This document shows, piece by piece, positions 42,070-52,545 of a DNA stretch of 64,000 nt (the first letter of the stretch is position 1; the number at the start of each line of letters is the position of its first letter). The stretch is from positions 1-64,000 of the forward strand of contig CAYVUV010000114.1 in NCBI GenBank assembly GCA_964455095.1, in the 5' to 3' direction. A program made the position numbers and the translations under genes. The notes under the pieces were generated by a model, which saw only the letters and a list, made by a program, of their open reading frames with translations, made no database searches and was not told the origin of the DNA. Origin of the DNA: CAYVUV01 sp964455095. Its GTDB lineage: Bacteria > Desulfobacterota > Binatia > HRBIN30 > CADEER01.

Positions 42070-42537
42070 ATGGTGGACTTGCAGGAGCTCGAGGCGATTA
42101 AGCGGCTCAAGTACAAGTACATGCGCTGCCTCGACGAGAAGCGCTGGGACGAGATGGAGTCGTGCTTCACGGGCGACGCGACAGCGGCCTACGGCGACGG
42201 GAAGTACTCCTTCTCCTCGCGGGCGCAGATCATCCAGTTCCTGCGCGATGCGTTGGGGCCGAGCAGCATGATCTCGCACCACCGCGTGCATCAGCCGGAG
42301 ATCGATTTCACCAGCGCCACGACCGCGACCGGCATCTGGGCCCTCGACGACACGGTCATCGAGACGCGGGCGAACATCACCATCCGCGGCGCGGCGTACT
42401 ATCGCGACGAGTACGTCAAGATCGACGGGCAGTGGAGGATCGCTGCGACCGGCTACGCGCGCATCTACGAGGAAGTGGTCTCGCGCACCGACTTCCCCAG
42501 CCTGCAGCTGACGGCCAATCGCTGGGCGAAGGTCTAG
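42070..42537 (+). CDS. SnoaL-like / NTF2-fold protein
   Basis: 155 residues with AAAGGAG before the ATG. NTF2-like features: EAIKRLKYKYMRCLDEKRWDEMESCFTGDATAAYGDG, then FLRDALGPSSMISHHRVHQPEID and DEYVKIDGQWRIAATGYARIYEE. Similar to the protein at 39724 in fold but not close in sequence. Possibly a dehydratase or isomerase working with the hydrolase upstream. Confidence 0.85.
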   Translation: MVDLQELEAIKRLKYKYMRCLDEKRWDEMESCFTGDATAAYGDGKYSFSSRAQIIQFLRDALGPSSMISHHRVHQPEIDFTSATTATGIWALDDTVIETRANITIRGAAYYRDEYVKIDGQWRIAATGYARIYEEVVSRTDFPSLQLTANRWAKV

Positions 42538-42553
42538 CCCGATCTTTCTTGTC

Positions 42554-42574
42554 CCCCTCCTTTCCAAGGAGGGG
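42554..42574. repeat. CCCCTCCTT hairpin between convergent genes
   Basis: Perfect 9-bp stem CCCCTCCTT/AAGGAGGGG with loop TCC, same core as the large inverted repeat at 23826-23925. Located 17 bp after the SnoaL-like stop and 12 bp before the convergent aquaporin stop, so it can act as a shared terminator. Confidence 0.7.
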
Positions 42575-42585
42575 AGCAGACTCGA

Positions 42586-43284
<699 letters not shown>

Positions 43285-43404
43285 GACACCTCCTCTTGTC
43301 GGTTGGGGTCCTCAGACTGCAGGACTCTTTGGCGTCCCCCGGTCGAGCCCATAGTACAAAGGGGCGGCACCTGACCAGAGGTGGGCGGCGGCGGGGGCCG
43401 GTGC

Positions 43405-44940
43405 TCAGATGTACCGCTTCAACTCGGACCACACCTCGGGCAGCGGCCGCTTGAGGCGGCGGCAGACGTAAACCGGCAGGTCGGTTTCGTAGGGCATGGC
43501 CCAGGGCGACTCGACGGTCTCGGCCTGCTCGACTTCCTCGCAGAGGCGCTGCAGGGCCTCTGCCGGCAGGCCGACGACGATCGTGACCTCGCCGGTTGCC
43601 TCTCCGGGACCCCAGAGCCAGAAGTTGTTGTGCCCGCTGATGGCGGGCGGCAGCCCCTGGCTGGGCCCGAAGAGATTGACGGCCCCGGCTTCGCCGTAGT
43701 TGCCGGCAAAGATGGCGGCGCGGGCGCGCTCGGCGGGCGGCAAGGCGCGGTGGACGCGCGCGATGGTGGCGACCATGTTGTCCCAACCAAAACGGTCGGC
43801 GAGGTGCTGCGACAGCGCGCGGCGCGCGTTGCGCTCTTCCTGCGGGGCATCGATACCCAGCGTCTGCACATAGTGAAATGTCGCCTCGGGCGACAGGATG
43901 GGCATCGCGAGCGGGGCGAGGGCGGCGCCGATGACGGTGACGGCGAGCAGCGATACCGGCCTGAGCCAGCGCGCGCGCCGATCGGTGAAACGCTCGATGG
44001 CGACGCCGCCGCCGGCGAGCAGCATCGGGTACGCCGGGGCGAGGTAGTACGCCTTGCCCTGCTGCGCGATCAGCAGCACCAGGATGGCGATGTAGGCGAT
44101 GCCGAGGCTGCGATAGGCGCGGCCGTGGCGGGCGAAAAGGAAGTAGCCCAGGCCGGCCAGCCAGATCGGGACCGTGATGGGATTGGTGTAGAGCACTTGT
44201 GCCGCGAGGTATTCGAGCGATGCCATGGCGCGCATCTTCATGCTGCTGGCGTTGTGCACGAACTCGCGCGTCGGGAAACCGTTCGCGACCTGCCAGAGCA
44301 CATGCGGCAGGAACAGCAGCAGTGCGATGCCGCCGCCGATCCACAACCACTTGCCGCGCAAGCGCTGGCGCTCGGGTGTCAGCAGGAGTCCGACGCCGAG
44401 GCCGAAGACCAGAAAACCCATGCTGATCTTGTTCATCATGCCGAGCCCGGCGATGACGCCGAACAGTAGCCAATCGCGCGGCGCTCCCGCATCGATCAGG
44501 CGGACCACGACCAGCACGCCGGCGAGCCAGAAGAGCATGTCGAAGGCGTTCATCGAGAAGAAGGTTCCGAGCCCGAGGGCGATCGGCATCGCCAGACAGG
44601 CCAGCGCGGCGAGTGCCTGAGCGAACCGCCCCCCGCCGAGCTGGCGCGTCAGCACGCCGGTGAGGAACACGGTGGCGGCGCCGGCCAGGATGGCCGGCAG
44701 GCGAATGGCAAACATCGAGTTGCCGAACAGCCCGCGCACGGCGGCGAGGATGAAGATCGACAGCGGCGGGTGGTCGACGTAGCCCCACGCCAGGTGATCG
44801 GCGCAGGCGAGGTAGTAGAGCTCGTCGCGGAAATAGCCATAGGCCGGGTGGTTCCAGAGGTGGACCGCGACCTTCAGTGATGCCAGGCCGATCAACAGGA
44901 GGACCGCCGTCCGCCGGTGCGATTGATCGGCGCCAGGCAT
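43405..44940 (-). CDS. GT39/ArnT-like membrane glycosyltransferase
   Basis: 511 residues with about ten transmembrane helices. The N-terminal periplasmic/active-site loop contains Y.RDELYYLACADHLAWGYVDHPPLSIF, the Asp-Glu and DHPP pattern of lipid-linked sugar mannosyl/aminoarabinosyl transferases (GT83/GT39). These use polyprenyl-phosphate sugars and act at the outer face of the inner membrane. It starts two bases after the stop of the FG-GAP gene upstream. Acceptor could be a secreted protein or lipid A-like molecule; not resolved. Confidence 0.85.
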   Translation of the reverse strand: MPGADQSHRRTAVLLLIGLASLKVAVHLWNHPAYGYFRDELYYLACADHLAWGYVDHPPLSIFILAAVRGLFGNSMFAIRLPAILAGAATVFLTGVLTRQLGGGRFAQALAALACLAMPIALGLGTFFSMNAFDMLFWLAGVLVVVRLIDAGAPRDWLLFGVIAGLGMMNKISMGFLVFGLGVGLLLTPERQRLRGKWLWIGGGIALLLFLPHVLWQVANGFPTREFVHNASSMKMRAMASLEYLAAQVLYTNPITVPIWLAGLGYFLFARHGRAYRSLGIAYIAILVLLIAQQGKAYYLAPAYPMLLAGGGVAIERFTDRRARWLRPVSLLAVTVIGAALAPLAMPILSPEATFHYVQTLGIDAPQEERNARRALSQHLADRFGWDNMVATIARVHRALPPAERARAAIFAGNYGEAGAVNLFGPSQGLPPAISGHNNFWLWGPGEATGEVTIVVGLPAEALQRLCEEVEQAETVESPWAMPYETDLPVYVCRRLKRPLPEVWSELKRYI

Positions 44941-44942
44941 GA

Positions 44943-47375
44943 TCAGGAGTCCATCAGGCGCCGCAGCAGGGCGCGCAGGTCGGTGGTGTCCACTGTGCCG
45001 TCGCCGTCGGCGTCGGCGCCGGCGTCGCCGTGAAAAGCGCCGCGACCGGTGTCGTCGGCGCGCGCGCCGTCGCCGTCGCGCAGCTCGCGCAGCAACGCGA
45101 CGACGTCGGCGGCCGAGACGCGCCGGTCGCCGTTGCCGTCGCCGCGCCGCACCGCGCTGGCGTTCTGCGTCGCGTTGCGCAGCCGGCAGACCGTGCGGCC
45201 GACGGTGAAGACATCGTAGCGCCCGTCGCCGTCGAAGTCGCCGGTGGCGACCCCGCGCGGCGCGACGCTGGCCAGCAGCGGCATCGTGGTACCCAGCGCG
45301 CCGGTGCCGTTGTTGAGCAGCACGGTGGTCAGATCGTTGAGCTGGTCGTTGACGATGGCCTCGGCGAAGCCGTCGTTGTTCAAATCGCGCAGTGTCGCTT
45401 CGGTCGGAAAGGTGCCGGCGGAACGCCGCGGCCCGATAGCGAAGGCGCCATGCCCGTCGTTGAACAGGCTGGTGATGTCGCGCGACACCGCCGAGGAGGC
45501 GAGCAGATCGAGCGCGCCGTCGCCGTTCAGGTCGCCGGGCGCCAGCGTGTGCACCGCGCTGCGCACGGTCAGCGGGATCGGCGCGCCGAAGCCGTTGGCG
45601 CCATCGCCGAAGAAGGTCAGGATGGAGGCGTCGACGGCCTGGTTGACGGCCAGGTCGACCTTGCCATCGCCGTTGAAGTCGCCGGCGGCAATCGTCGCCG
45701 CCTCGCCGGGCAGAGCGATCGGCGCCAGCGGCGTGAAGCCCGCCGCCCGGTCGTTGCGCAGCGCGCGCAGCTGGAAGGGCGCTGGCGATTCGACCACGGC
45801 CACATCCGGATCGCCGTCGGCATCGAAATCGGCGACGACGAAGCCGCGCGCCCGGGCCGGAATCGATTGCTGTACGGCCGCGTCGAAGTGGCCGTCGCCG
45901 CGGCCGAACAGCAGCGTCAGGTCGGGTGTCTGGTTGAGCGTCGCGATGTCGGCATGGCCGTCGGCGTCGAAGTCGGCGGCGGCGATCGCCACCGGCTGCG
46001 TTCCAAGCGCGAGCGACTCGGCGGGCGGCGCCGGCACCAGGCCGGCTTGCGGTGAGCCGAAGAAGATCGCTGCGACCTGATCCTCGGCGAATGCCGCGAC
46101 CGCATCGGGCAGGGTGTCCTCGTCGAAGTCGGCCACGGCGACCCCCACGCCGCCGCCGGGAGCCGGCAGTTGCTCGATCGCGTCGAAGCTGCGACGGCCG
46201 TTGCCGAACAACACCGCGATGGAGGGCTGCGACGCCCCGGGCCCTTCGTTGGCGCTCAGCAGGTCGGCGATCCCGTCGCCGTTGACGTCGGTCGTGCCGA
46301 CCGCCACCGGGCTCGACTCGGTGACGTAACCGCGCGCCGGCTCGAACGTGCCGTCGCCGCGACCGCTGATCACAGTGAGGCTCTGCGAGCGCAGATTGGC
46401 GGCAAGGATATCGCGATGGCGGTCGCCGTCGACGTCGGCGACGACCATGTCGATCAGCGCCTGGCCGCCGGTGGCGAGAGACAGCGGTGCGTCGAAGGAG
46501 CCGTCGGGGTGCCCGCGCAGTACGGCGACCGTGTCGTTGCCGGTGATACCGACGATCAGGTCCGGTGTCCCGTCCTCGTCCATGTCGGCCAGGGCGAGCG
46601 GCCCTGCGCCGGGTCCGACGGCGATCTCGCTCCCGTTCCTGATCTCGAACCGGCCGCCGTCGATGCCGTACAGCAGCGAGAGACTGCCGGCGTCGCTGTT
46701 CGAGACCGCTGCGTCGGGTTTGCCGTCGCCGTCGAATTGACCGATCACGACTTCCTGACTGCCCTCCGGAAGCTCGAGGGTCTGGACGAGCTCGAAGGTG
46801 CCTTTGCCGCGTCCCAACATCACCGCCAGACGCCCGCCCGCCTCGTCTTCGAGGGCGACGGCCAGATCGACCGTGTGGTCGCCGTCGAGGTCGCTCACCG
46901 CGACACCGGTCGGGTCGTGTCCGGGCACGATCAGCGACGGCTCGCTCACCGAGCCGTCGCCGAGCCCGCGCAGCAACCAGATGTTGTCCGACTCCTGCTC
47001 GCTGACCAGCACGTCGGGAATCATGTCGCCGTCGGCGTCGGCGATGGTGACCCGGTGCCCGGCGCCGCCGGAAGGGAAATCGCCGGCCGGGGTGAACAGC
47101 GGCTCGCCGCCGGCGAGAAAGATGGTGACGGTGAAGGCGAGAAAGTTGGTCAGCACGATGTCGGGGCGCTGGTCGTCGTTCAGATCGCCGAGCGCCATCT
47201 TGGACGGCACCTCGAAGAGCGATTCGATCGCCGGCTGCGGGAAGGTGATGTTCTGCGCGGCGGCGAGTTGGGGAGCGACGAGGAGCGGGAGGATCAGCGC
47301 GTACCGTCGCGCCGGTCGGGTGACTATCCGGTTCCCTCTCCCGGATGGGAGAGGGCCAGGGTGAGGGGGATTCAC
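44943..47375 (-). CDS. FG-GAP/VCBS repeat secreted protein with dockerin-like end
   Basis: About 810 residues from GTG 47375, preceded by GGAGG at suitable spacing. The first residues (NPPHPGPLPSGRG) are encoded by a dispersed palindromic element, followed by the real signal peptide RYALILPLLVAPQLAAAQ. The body consists of many ~60-residue FG-GAP blades with Ca-binding DxDxDG loops (for example DADGDMIPDVL, DFDADGDPDVAVV). The last ~75 residues hold dockerin-like EF-hands (DGNGDRRVSAADVV, DADGDGTVDTTDLRALL). Extracellular beta-propeller, possibly cell adhesion or a complex scaffold. It is transcribed towards the GT39 gene. Confidence 0.85.
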   Translation of the reverse strand: MNPPHPGPLPSGRGNRIVTRPARRYALILPLLVAPQLAAAQNITFPQPAIESLFEVPSKMALGDLNDDQRPDIVLTNFLAFTVTIFLAGGEPLFTPAGDFPSGGAGHRVTIADADGDMIPDVLVSEQESDNIWLLRGLGDGSVSEPSLIVPGHDPTGVAVSDLDGDHTVDLAVALEDEAGGRLAVMLGRGKGTFELVQTLELPEGSQEVVIGQFDGDGKPDAAVSNSDAGSLSLLYGIDGGRFEIRNGSEIAVGPGAGPLALADMDEDGTPDLIVGITGNDTVAVLRGHPDGSFDAPLSLATGGQALIDMVVADVDGDRHRDILAANLRSQSLTVISGRGDGTFEPARGYVTESSPVAVGTTDVNGDGIADLLSANEGPGASQPSIAVLFGNGRRSFDAIEQLPAPGGGVGVAVADFDEDTLPDAVAAFAEDQVAAIFFGSPQAGLVPAPPAESLALGTQPVAIAAADFDADGHADIATLNQTPDLTLLFGRGDGHFDAAVQQSIPARARGFVVADFDADGDPDVAVVESPAPFQLRALRNDRAAGFTPLAPIALPGEAATIAAGDFNGDGKVDLAVNQAVDASILTFFGDGANGFGAPIPLTVRSAVHTLAPGDLNGDGALDLLASSAVSRDITSLFNDGHGAFAIGPRRSAGTFPTEATLRDLNNDGFAEAIVNDQLNDLTTVLLNNGTGALGTTMPLLASVAPRGVATGDFDGDGRYDVFTVGRTVCRLRNATQNASAVRRGDGNGDRRVSAADVVALLRELRDGDGARADDTGRGAFHGDAGADADGDGTVDTTDLRALLRRLMDS

Positions 47376-47500
47376 TGAGGCTTCCTCCAAGGCATTTTGC
47401 TCATTCGCGCACCTGAGGTTCGCACGCTGCCCTGCGACGACTACGGCTAGGAGAAGGATTTGAATCCCCCTCACCCAACCCTCTCCCATCCCGGAGAGGG
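47334..47500. repeat. palindrome-ended dispersed element, copy 2
   Basis: Left hairpin CCCTCTCCC/GGGAGAGGG with loop GGAT (47334-47355) and right hairpin CCCTCTCC/GGAGAGGG (47479-47500). Just inside them GGTGAGGGGGATTCA (47360-47374) and TGAATCCCCCTCACC (47461-47475) are perfect inverted copies. The interior differs from the other two copies. The FG-GAP GTG start overlaps the left inner repeat. Confidence 0.8.
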
Positions 47501-47561
47501 CCTGGAGTGCCCGGGCGCACGGTTGAAAACACCCACACGACTTCCAGAAGGATCCACCATG

Positions 47562-49931
47562 CTATCCAAAGATGCGGCCCACGATACCGCGCAGATCCTG
47601 GCGATTGACCACGCCATCGCCGTTGGCGTCGAAGGCGGTGGAAGCGGCGCGTTCGGAGGGCACACTGCTGGCGCGGTTGACGGTGCCGGCGAGCGCGACG
47701 AGGTCGGCGGCGTTGACCGCGTCGTCACCGTTGGCGTCGCCGGGAGAGAAAGCGGCGTCGGCGTTGAGGGCGGCCGCCGGCGCCGTGCCGGTCGCGGTGA
47801 AGTCGTAGCCCCCATCGCCGTCGAAGTCTGCCACGGCGAGCCCGGCCGACAAGGCCCCCAGGCTGTAGCGAATCGGGGCGGCAAAGGTCGCGGCCCCGGT
47901 GGCGGCAAAGACAGCGATCGATGCGGTGCCGTTGTCGGCAACCAGAATGTCCGCGCGCCGATCGCCGTTGACGTCGCGGGCGGCCATGGCGACCGGCCTG
48001 CTCAGGCCCGGGACCGACGAGCGCGTGGCGGAGAAGCCGCCGGCACCGTTGCTGAGCAGGATCTCCAGCGCGTGTGGGACATAGGTCGCTGCGACATCGT
48101 CGTCGCCGTCGTCGTCGGCGTCGAGCAGGGCGAGGGCGATCGGGTCGCCGTTGAGCGAGGCGCTGCCGGCCACCGTCAACATGCCGCTGGCGCTGCCGAG
48201 CATGACGGTCACGCCATCTGGATCGGTAGTCAGGACCGCCACGTCGGCGCGCGCGTTGCCGTCGAAGTCGGCGCTCGCCAGGGCGATCGGGCTGCCGGGC
48301 AGGGCGACTTTGACCGGCGCCGCGAAGCTGCCCGTGCCATTGCCGCGCAGGACGCTCACCTCGTTGGTCCCCGGCAAGGCTGCGGCGAGGTCGATGGCGC
48401 CGTCGCCGTCGTAGTCGGCGGCCGCAACGGCGCGCGCCGCACCTCCGGCGGGGAGCGGCACGGTCGCGGCAAAGGCGCTGCCGCGGTTGAGCGCCAGGGC
48501 GAGGTTGGTCGCGCTCGGCTCGGCCGTGACGAGGTCGGGGCGGTCGTCGCCGTTGACGTCGGCGAGGACCACCGCGCTGGGGGCGCCCGGCAGCGGAACG
48601 AGTTGCGGCGCATTGAAGGTCCCGTCGCTGCGGCCGAGGTACGTCGCGACGGCGACCGCTTCGGTCGCAGAAGCGGCGAGGTCGGCGCGCCCGTCGTTGT
48701 TCAGATCGCCCACCGCCACGGGCCCGGCCAGCGCCGCCCCGGGCAGGAGCCGCGCGGCATCGAGATCGGCGCCGTTGCCGAACAGCACCGTGGCGCTGTG
48801 GGCGACGCCGCCGACACCGTTGTTGGCCGACACGATGTCGAGGCGATCGTCGCCGTTGAGGTCGATGGCGCGCAGGGCGATGGGCATACCGTCGGTGACG
48901 AAGTTGCGCACCGGGAGAAAGCTGCCCCGGTCGTTGCCGAACAGCACGCTGATGGTGTTGCTGCCGCTGTTGGCGACGATGGCGTCGAGGCGTTCGTCGC
49001 CGTTGATGTCGGCGAGCGCGACGCCGATCGGACCCTGCCCGACGCGAAACAGCTGGGCCGGCTCGAAGCGCCCGTCGCCGAGGCCATAGGAGAGGCTGAT
49101 CTGCGTTCCGCCGATCGCGGTGGCGACGATATCGAGCACGTCGTCGTCATTCACATAGCCCGCGGCGAGGCCGGTTGGAGCAGTCAGGATCGCCGATTCG
49201 ATCTGCGGGACGAGGGTGCGGTTCTCGCCACCGAGCACCACCGAGACGCTGGCGCGCGATCCGTTGGCCGCGGCCGCGTCGAGCAAATCGTCGCCGTTGA
49301 AGTCGGCGACGACGAGCGACTGGTTGCCGCCGCGCGTGCGCGTGCCCACCGGGGTGTCGAAGGCGCCCTGACCGTTGCCGTAGAGGACGTTGATGCGCCC
49401 GCCCAGCTCGCCGGCCAACGCCTGCACCAGGTCGAGTGCGCCGTCGCCGTCGAAGTCGACGGCCACCACCGGCCACGGATCGTGGCCGCCCAGCACCTTG
49501 CGCGGCGCGTCGAACAGGCCGCCGCCGCGGTTGCGCAGGAACCACATGTTGTCCGACTCTTCCTCGGTCAGCACCAGGTCGGGCAGCGTGTCGGCATCGA
49601 GTCGCCCCGCCGTGATGCCGAGCGGTCTGCCCACCGTCGGCGCGTCGCCCGCGGGCCGCAGGCGGCCGCCGCCGTCGCCGAGCAGGATGGTCGCCGCGCT
49701 GGTGTCGTAGCTCGCCACGGCGACGTCGAGCTCGTCGTCGAGGTCGAGGTCGACAACCGTGAGGTCGGCGGGCAGGCCGCTGACGGGATAGCGCACGGCG
49801 GCGCGAAACGACACCGGCGGCGGATCGGTGCCCGCCCGTGCATCGGCCGCGAGCAGCAGGGCGAGCAGCGCGGCCGGCAGGTGGGCGCGGTCGAAGGGGC
49901 CCGCGGCGCGGCAGTGACGGCGGCGACTCAC
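47562..49931 (-). CDS. FG-GAP/VCBS repeat secreted protein with dockerin-like end
   Basis: 789 residues from GTG 49931. Signal peptide AALLALLLAADARA. Tandem FG-GAP blades with DxDxD loops cover most of the protein (DLDLDDELDVAVAS, DFDGDGALDLVQAL, DINGDERLDAIVAN). The C-terminus has paired EF-hand/dockerin-like motifs, GDANGDDAVNAADLVALAG and DANGDGVVNRQDLRGIVG. Closely parallels the neighbouring FG-GAP protein, so both probably arose by duplication. It follows the dihaem cytochrome gene by 43 bp on the same strand. Confidence 0.85.
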   Translation of the reverse strand: MSRRRHCRAAGPFDRAHLPAALLALLLAADARAGTDPPPVSFRAAVRYPVSGLPADLTVVDLDLDDELDVAVASYDTSAATILLGDGGGRLRPAGDAPTVGRPLGITAGRLDADTLPDLVLTEEESDNMWFLRNRGGGLFDAPRKVLGGHDPWPVVAVDFDGDGALDLVQALAGELGGRINVLYGNGQGAFDTPVGTRTRGGNQSLVVADFNGDDLLDAAAANGSRASVSVVLGGENRTLVPQIESAILTAPTGLAAGYVNDDDVLDIVATAIGGTQISLSYGLGDGRFEPAQLFRVGQGPIGVALADINGDERLDAIVANSGSNTISVLFGNDRGSFLPVRNFVTDGMPIALRAIDLNGDDRLDIVSANNGVGGVAHSATVLFGNGADLDAARLLPGAALAGPVAVGDLNNDGRADLAASATEAVAVATYLGRSDGTFNAPQLVPLPGAPSAVVLADVNGDDRPDLVTAEPSATNLALALNRGSAFAATVPLPAGGAARAVAAADYDGDGAIDLAAALPGTNEVSVLRGNGTGSFAAPVKVALPGSPIALASADFDGNARADVAVLTTDPDGVTVMLGSASGMLTVAGSASLNGDPIALALLDADDDGDDDVAATYVPHALEILLSNGAGGFSATRSSVPGLSRPVAMAARDVNGDRRADILVADNGTASIAVFAATGAATFAAPIRYSLGALSAGLAVADFDGDGGYDFTATGTAPAAALNADAAFSPGDANGDDAVNAADLVALAGTVNRASSVPSERAASTAFDANGDGVVNRQDLRGIVGRIFG

Positions 49932-49974
49932 GGCGCGGGACCTTCGACGGCGACCGTTGGTGTGTCCGGCCCAG

Positions 49975-51522
49975 CTACTCGTAGATGGGGAATCGATGCG
50001 GCCCGACGACGTCCACCGGCAGCTCGCTGGGCACCGTCTGGGGCGCCAGGCTGTCGGTGTCGCGCATGCGCGGATCGGTGAGCGCGATGAGGAACTGCAC
50101 CAGGTCGTCGATCTGCGCTTCGGTCAGGTCGATCTTCGTCTGATCGGCACCGGAGCCGAGCACGACGGGATTGCGGCGCTCGAACACGGCCGCCATCGGC
50201 TTCAGCCCCTCGGCGTTGCGCATGTCCTGTTCGATCTGGCTGATGTCGTAGGCCGCATAGGCGGCGGCCGGATCGGTGTGGTGCCGGAGGGCATCCTCAA
50301 GGCGCGTGTACGCGCCGTTGTGCATGTACGGCGCGCTGAGCGCCACACCGCGCAATGGCGGCGTGCGGAACTTGAAGCGGTCGACGCGCCGGAAGCTGAT
50401 CTCTTCGAGGCCGAAGTCCCACGTGCTGAAGTCGCGGAAGAGCGTATCCGGGTCGTATTGCGCCGTGCCCGGACCGACCTGCGGCACCCCGATGTTGTAG
50501 TTCTCGAAGTCGCTGAAGAGGTCGCCGCTGTGGCAGCTCGAGCACTTCCCGGTGGTGAAGAAGGTCAGCGCACCGCGCTTGGCGGCGTCGCTCATGGCGG
50601 CGTCGTTGCCGGCGAGGAAATCGTCCCAGGGCGCGTGGGTGAAGATCAAGCTCTCGAGGAAGTGGCCGACGGAATCGGCGATGGCGAGATATGGGATGTC
50701 CTCGTTGGGGCCGATCTCCGGATCGCCGGAGTACAGCTTCACTTCCGGCCGCCCCTTGGGGTACGCGGCCTCGAACAACGGGCGATACCCGGCCGAATCG
50801 CTGACTCTGAAGGAGATGCCGTCGCGGATCTCCGGGTTGAGCTCGTCGCGGTCCTCGAACGGCTCGCCGGGGTGGGGAAAGTCGCCGGTCATCTCGACCG
50901 CCTCGGTGACCGGGATATGCGCTTGCGCGGTCAGGATCGAGCGCGTCAGCAGCACGCGTTCGGGAGCCGGAAACTCGAATCCGAGCGAGGCATCACACTC
51001 GTTCACGTCTTTCGAGCTCTCGTCGATGAAATGGAAGCGGCCGTTCCACATCTGGCGCGGGAAGAGCGCGGCGTTGATGAGCAACGGCGAGTTGCGGCTG
51101 TTGAGCGGCGAGGCGCGGTCGGGGCCGACGACGTTGCCGTCTTCGCCGGGCGTCGGCGCGTCGTGGCAGGTGATCGACTCGAAGGTCGGCGACAGGTCGC
51201 AGAAGACGCCGCGGGCAATGTTGCGGCCGTCGCCGAACTGGAACGCGGCATGGTGACAGGTGGCGCAGCTGGTCTGCTCGACGCCGCTCATGATCTTGTC
51301 GAAGAAGAGGTTGCGGCCGAGCTCGCGGCGCAGCTCGCGAATCTCCTGCTGCTCGGGGGAAAGACTGGGTTCGGTGAGGACCGGGGATCCCTTGAGTCCT
51401 TGTGCAGTCGCGGCGTCGCGGACCTGCTTCTCGACGCTCGCCGGAGCGGAGCCACCACCGCCGTCATCGCCACACCCCGCCAGAGCCACACAGCAGAGAA
51501 GCACCGCCACCCGTCGGAGCAT
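49975..51522 (-). CDS. dihaem cytochrome c peroxidase/MauG-like lipoprotein
   Basis: 515 residues. Start MLRRVAVLL is preferred over the upstream Met because GGAGG sits 8 bp before it; it gives a lipoprotein signal with lipobox LAGC. Two c-type haem sites are seen, CATCHH (about residue 90) and CSSCHS (about residue 317), within the CCP/MauG fold (LGRNLFFDKIMSG, FRTPPLRGVALSAPYMHNGAY). The family reduces peroxide or oxidises protein tryptophan/tyrosine. Exported and anchored at the membrane; electron donor unknown. Lies upstream of the FG-GAP gene, perhaps in one operon. Confidence 0.9.
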   Translation of the reverse strand: MLRRVAVLLCCVALAGCGDDGGGGSAPASVEKQVRDAATAQGLKGSPVLTEPSLSPEQQEIRELRRELGRNLFFDKIMSGVEQTSCATCHHAAFQFGDGRNIARGVFCDLSPTFESITCHDAPTPGEDGNVVGPDRASPLNSRNSPLLINAALFPRQMWNGRFHFIDESSKDVNECDASLGFEFPAPERVLLTRSILTAQAHIPVTEAVEMTGDFPHPGEPFEDRDELNPEIRDGISFRVSDSAGYRPLFEAAYPKGRPEVKLYSGDPEIGPNEDIPYLAIADSVGHFLESLIFTHAPWDDFLAGNDAAMSDAAKRGALTFFTTGKCSSCHSGDLFSDFENYNIGVPQVGPGTAQYDPDTLFRDFSTWDFGLEEISFRRVDRFKFRTPPLRGVALSAPYMHNGAYTRLEDALRHHTDPAAAYAAYDISQIEQDMRNAEGLKPMAAVFERRNPVVLGSGADQTKIDLTEAQIDDLVQFLIALTDPRMRDTDSLAPQTVPSELPVDVVGPHRFPIYE

Positions 51523-51585
51523 GTTCCGCACCTCCATTGGGGAGAGATACGCGACACCCCCAGGAGCGTCAAGTTGTGGGGGCGC

Positions 51586-52296
<711 letters not shown>

Positions 52297-52347
52297 GGCG
52301 GGTCAGTGCTGGCAGGCGCGAAGACGACCACGTATCGGACGAGGGTC

Positions 52348-52501
52348 CCTTCTCCCGGATGGGAGACGGACAGGATGAGGGGGATACAATTGAAGGGCGA
52401 AGCCACCCCTGACCTGGGGGTTCCATTCAGCACAGAAGCCCTTCGTGGCCTTCGGCATCGTCGAATCCCCCTCACCTTGATCCTCTCCCATCCGGGAGAG
52501 G
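52348..52501. repeat. palindrome-ended dispersed element, copy 3
   Basis: Left hairpin CCTTCTCCC/GGGAGACGG (52348-52369, one mismatch) then CAGGATGAGGGGGATACAATTG; right side TGAATCCCCCTCACC-like tract and CCTCTCCC/GGGAGAGG hairpin (52482-52501). It matches the inverted complement of copy 1 along its whole length, including the interior GGCCTTCGGCA block, at similar spacing. It interrupts the spacing between livG and livF. Confidence 0.8.
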
Positions 52502-52545
52502 AAACCCTCTAAGATAGGGCGTGGCAATTTCGCGAAGAGGTGCAC

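Noticed and set aside
47460..50081. 873-residue plus-strand open frame opposite an FG-GAP gene
   Set aside because: Regular DxDxDG codon patterns keep the antisense frame open; it has no recognisable fold, and the minus strand encodes a full FG-GAP protein.
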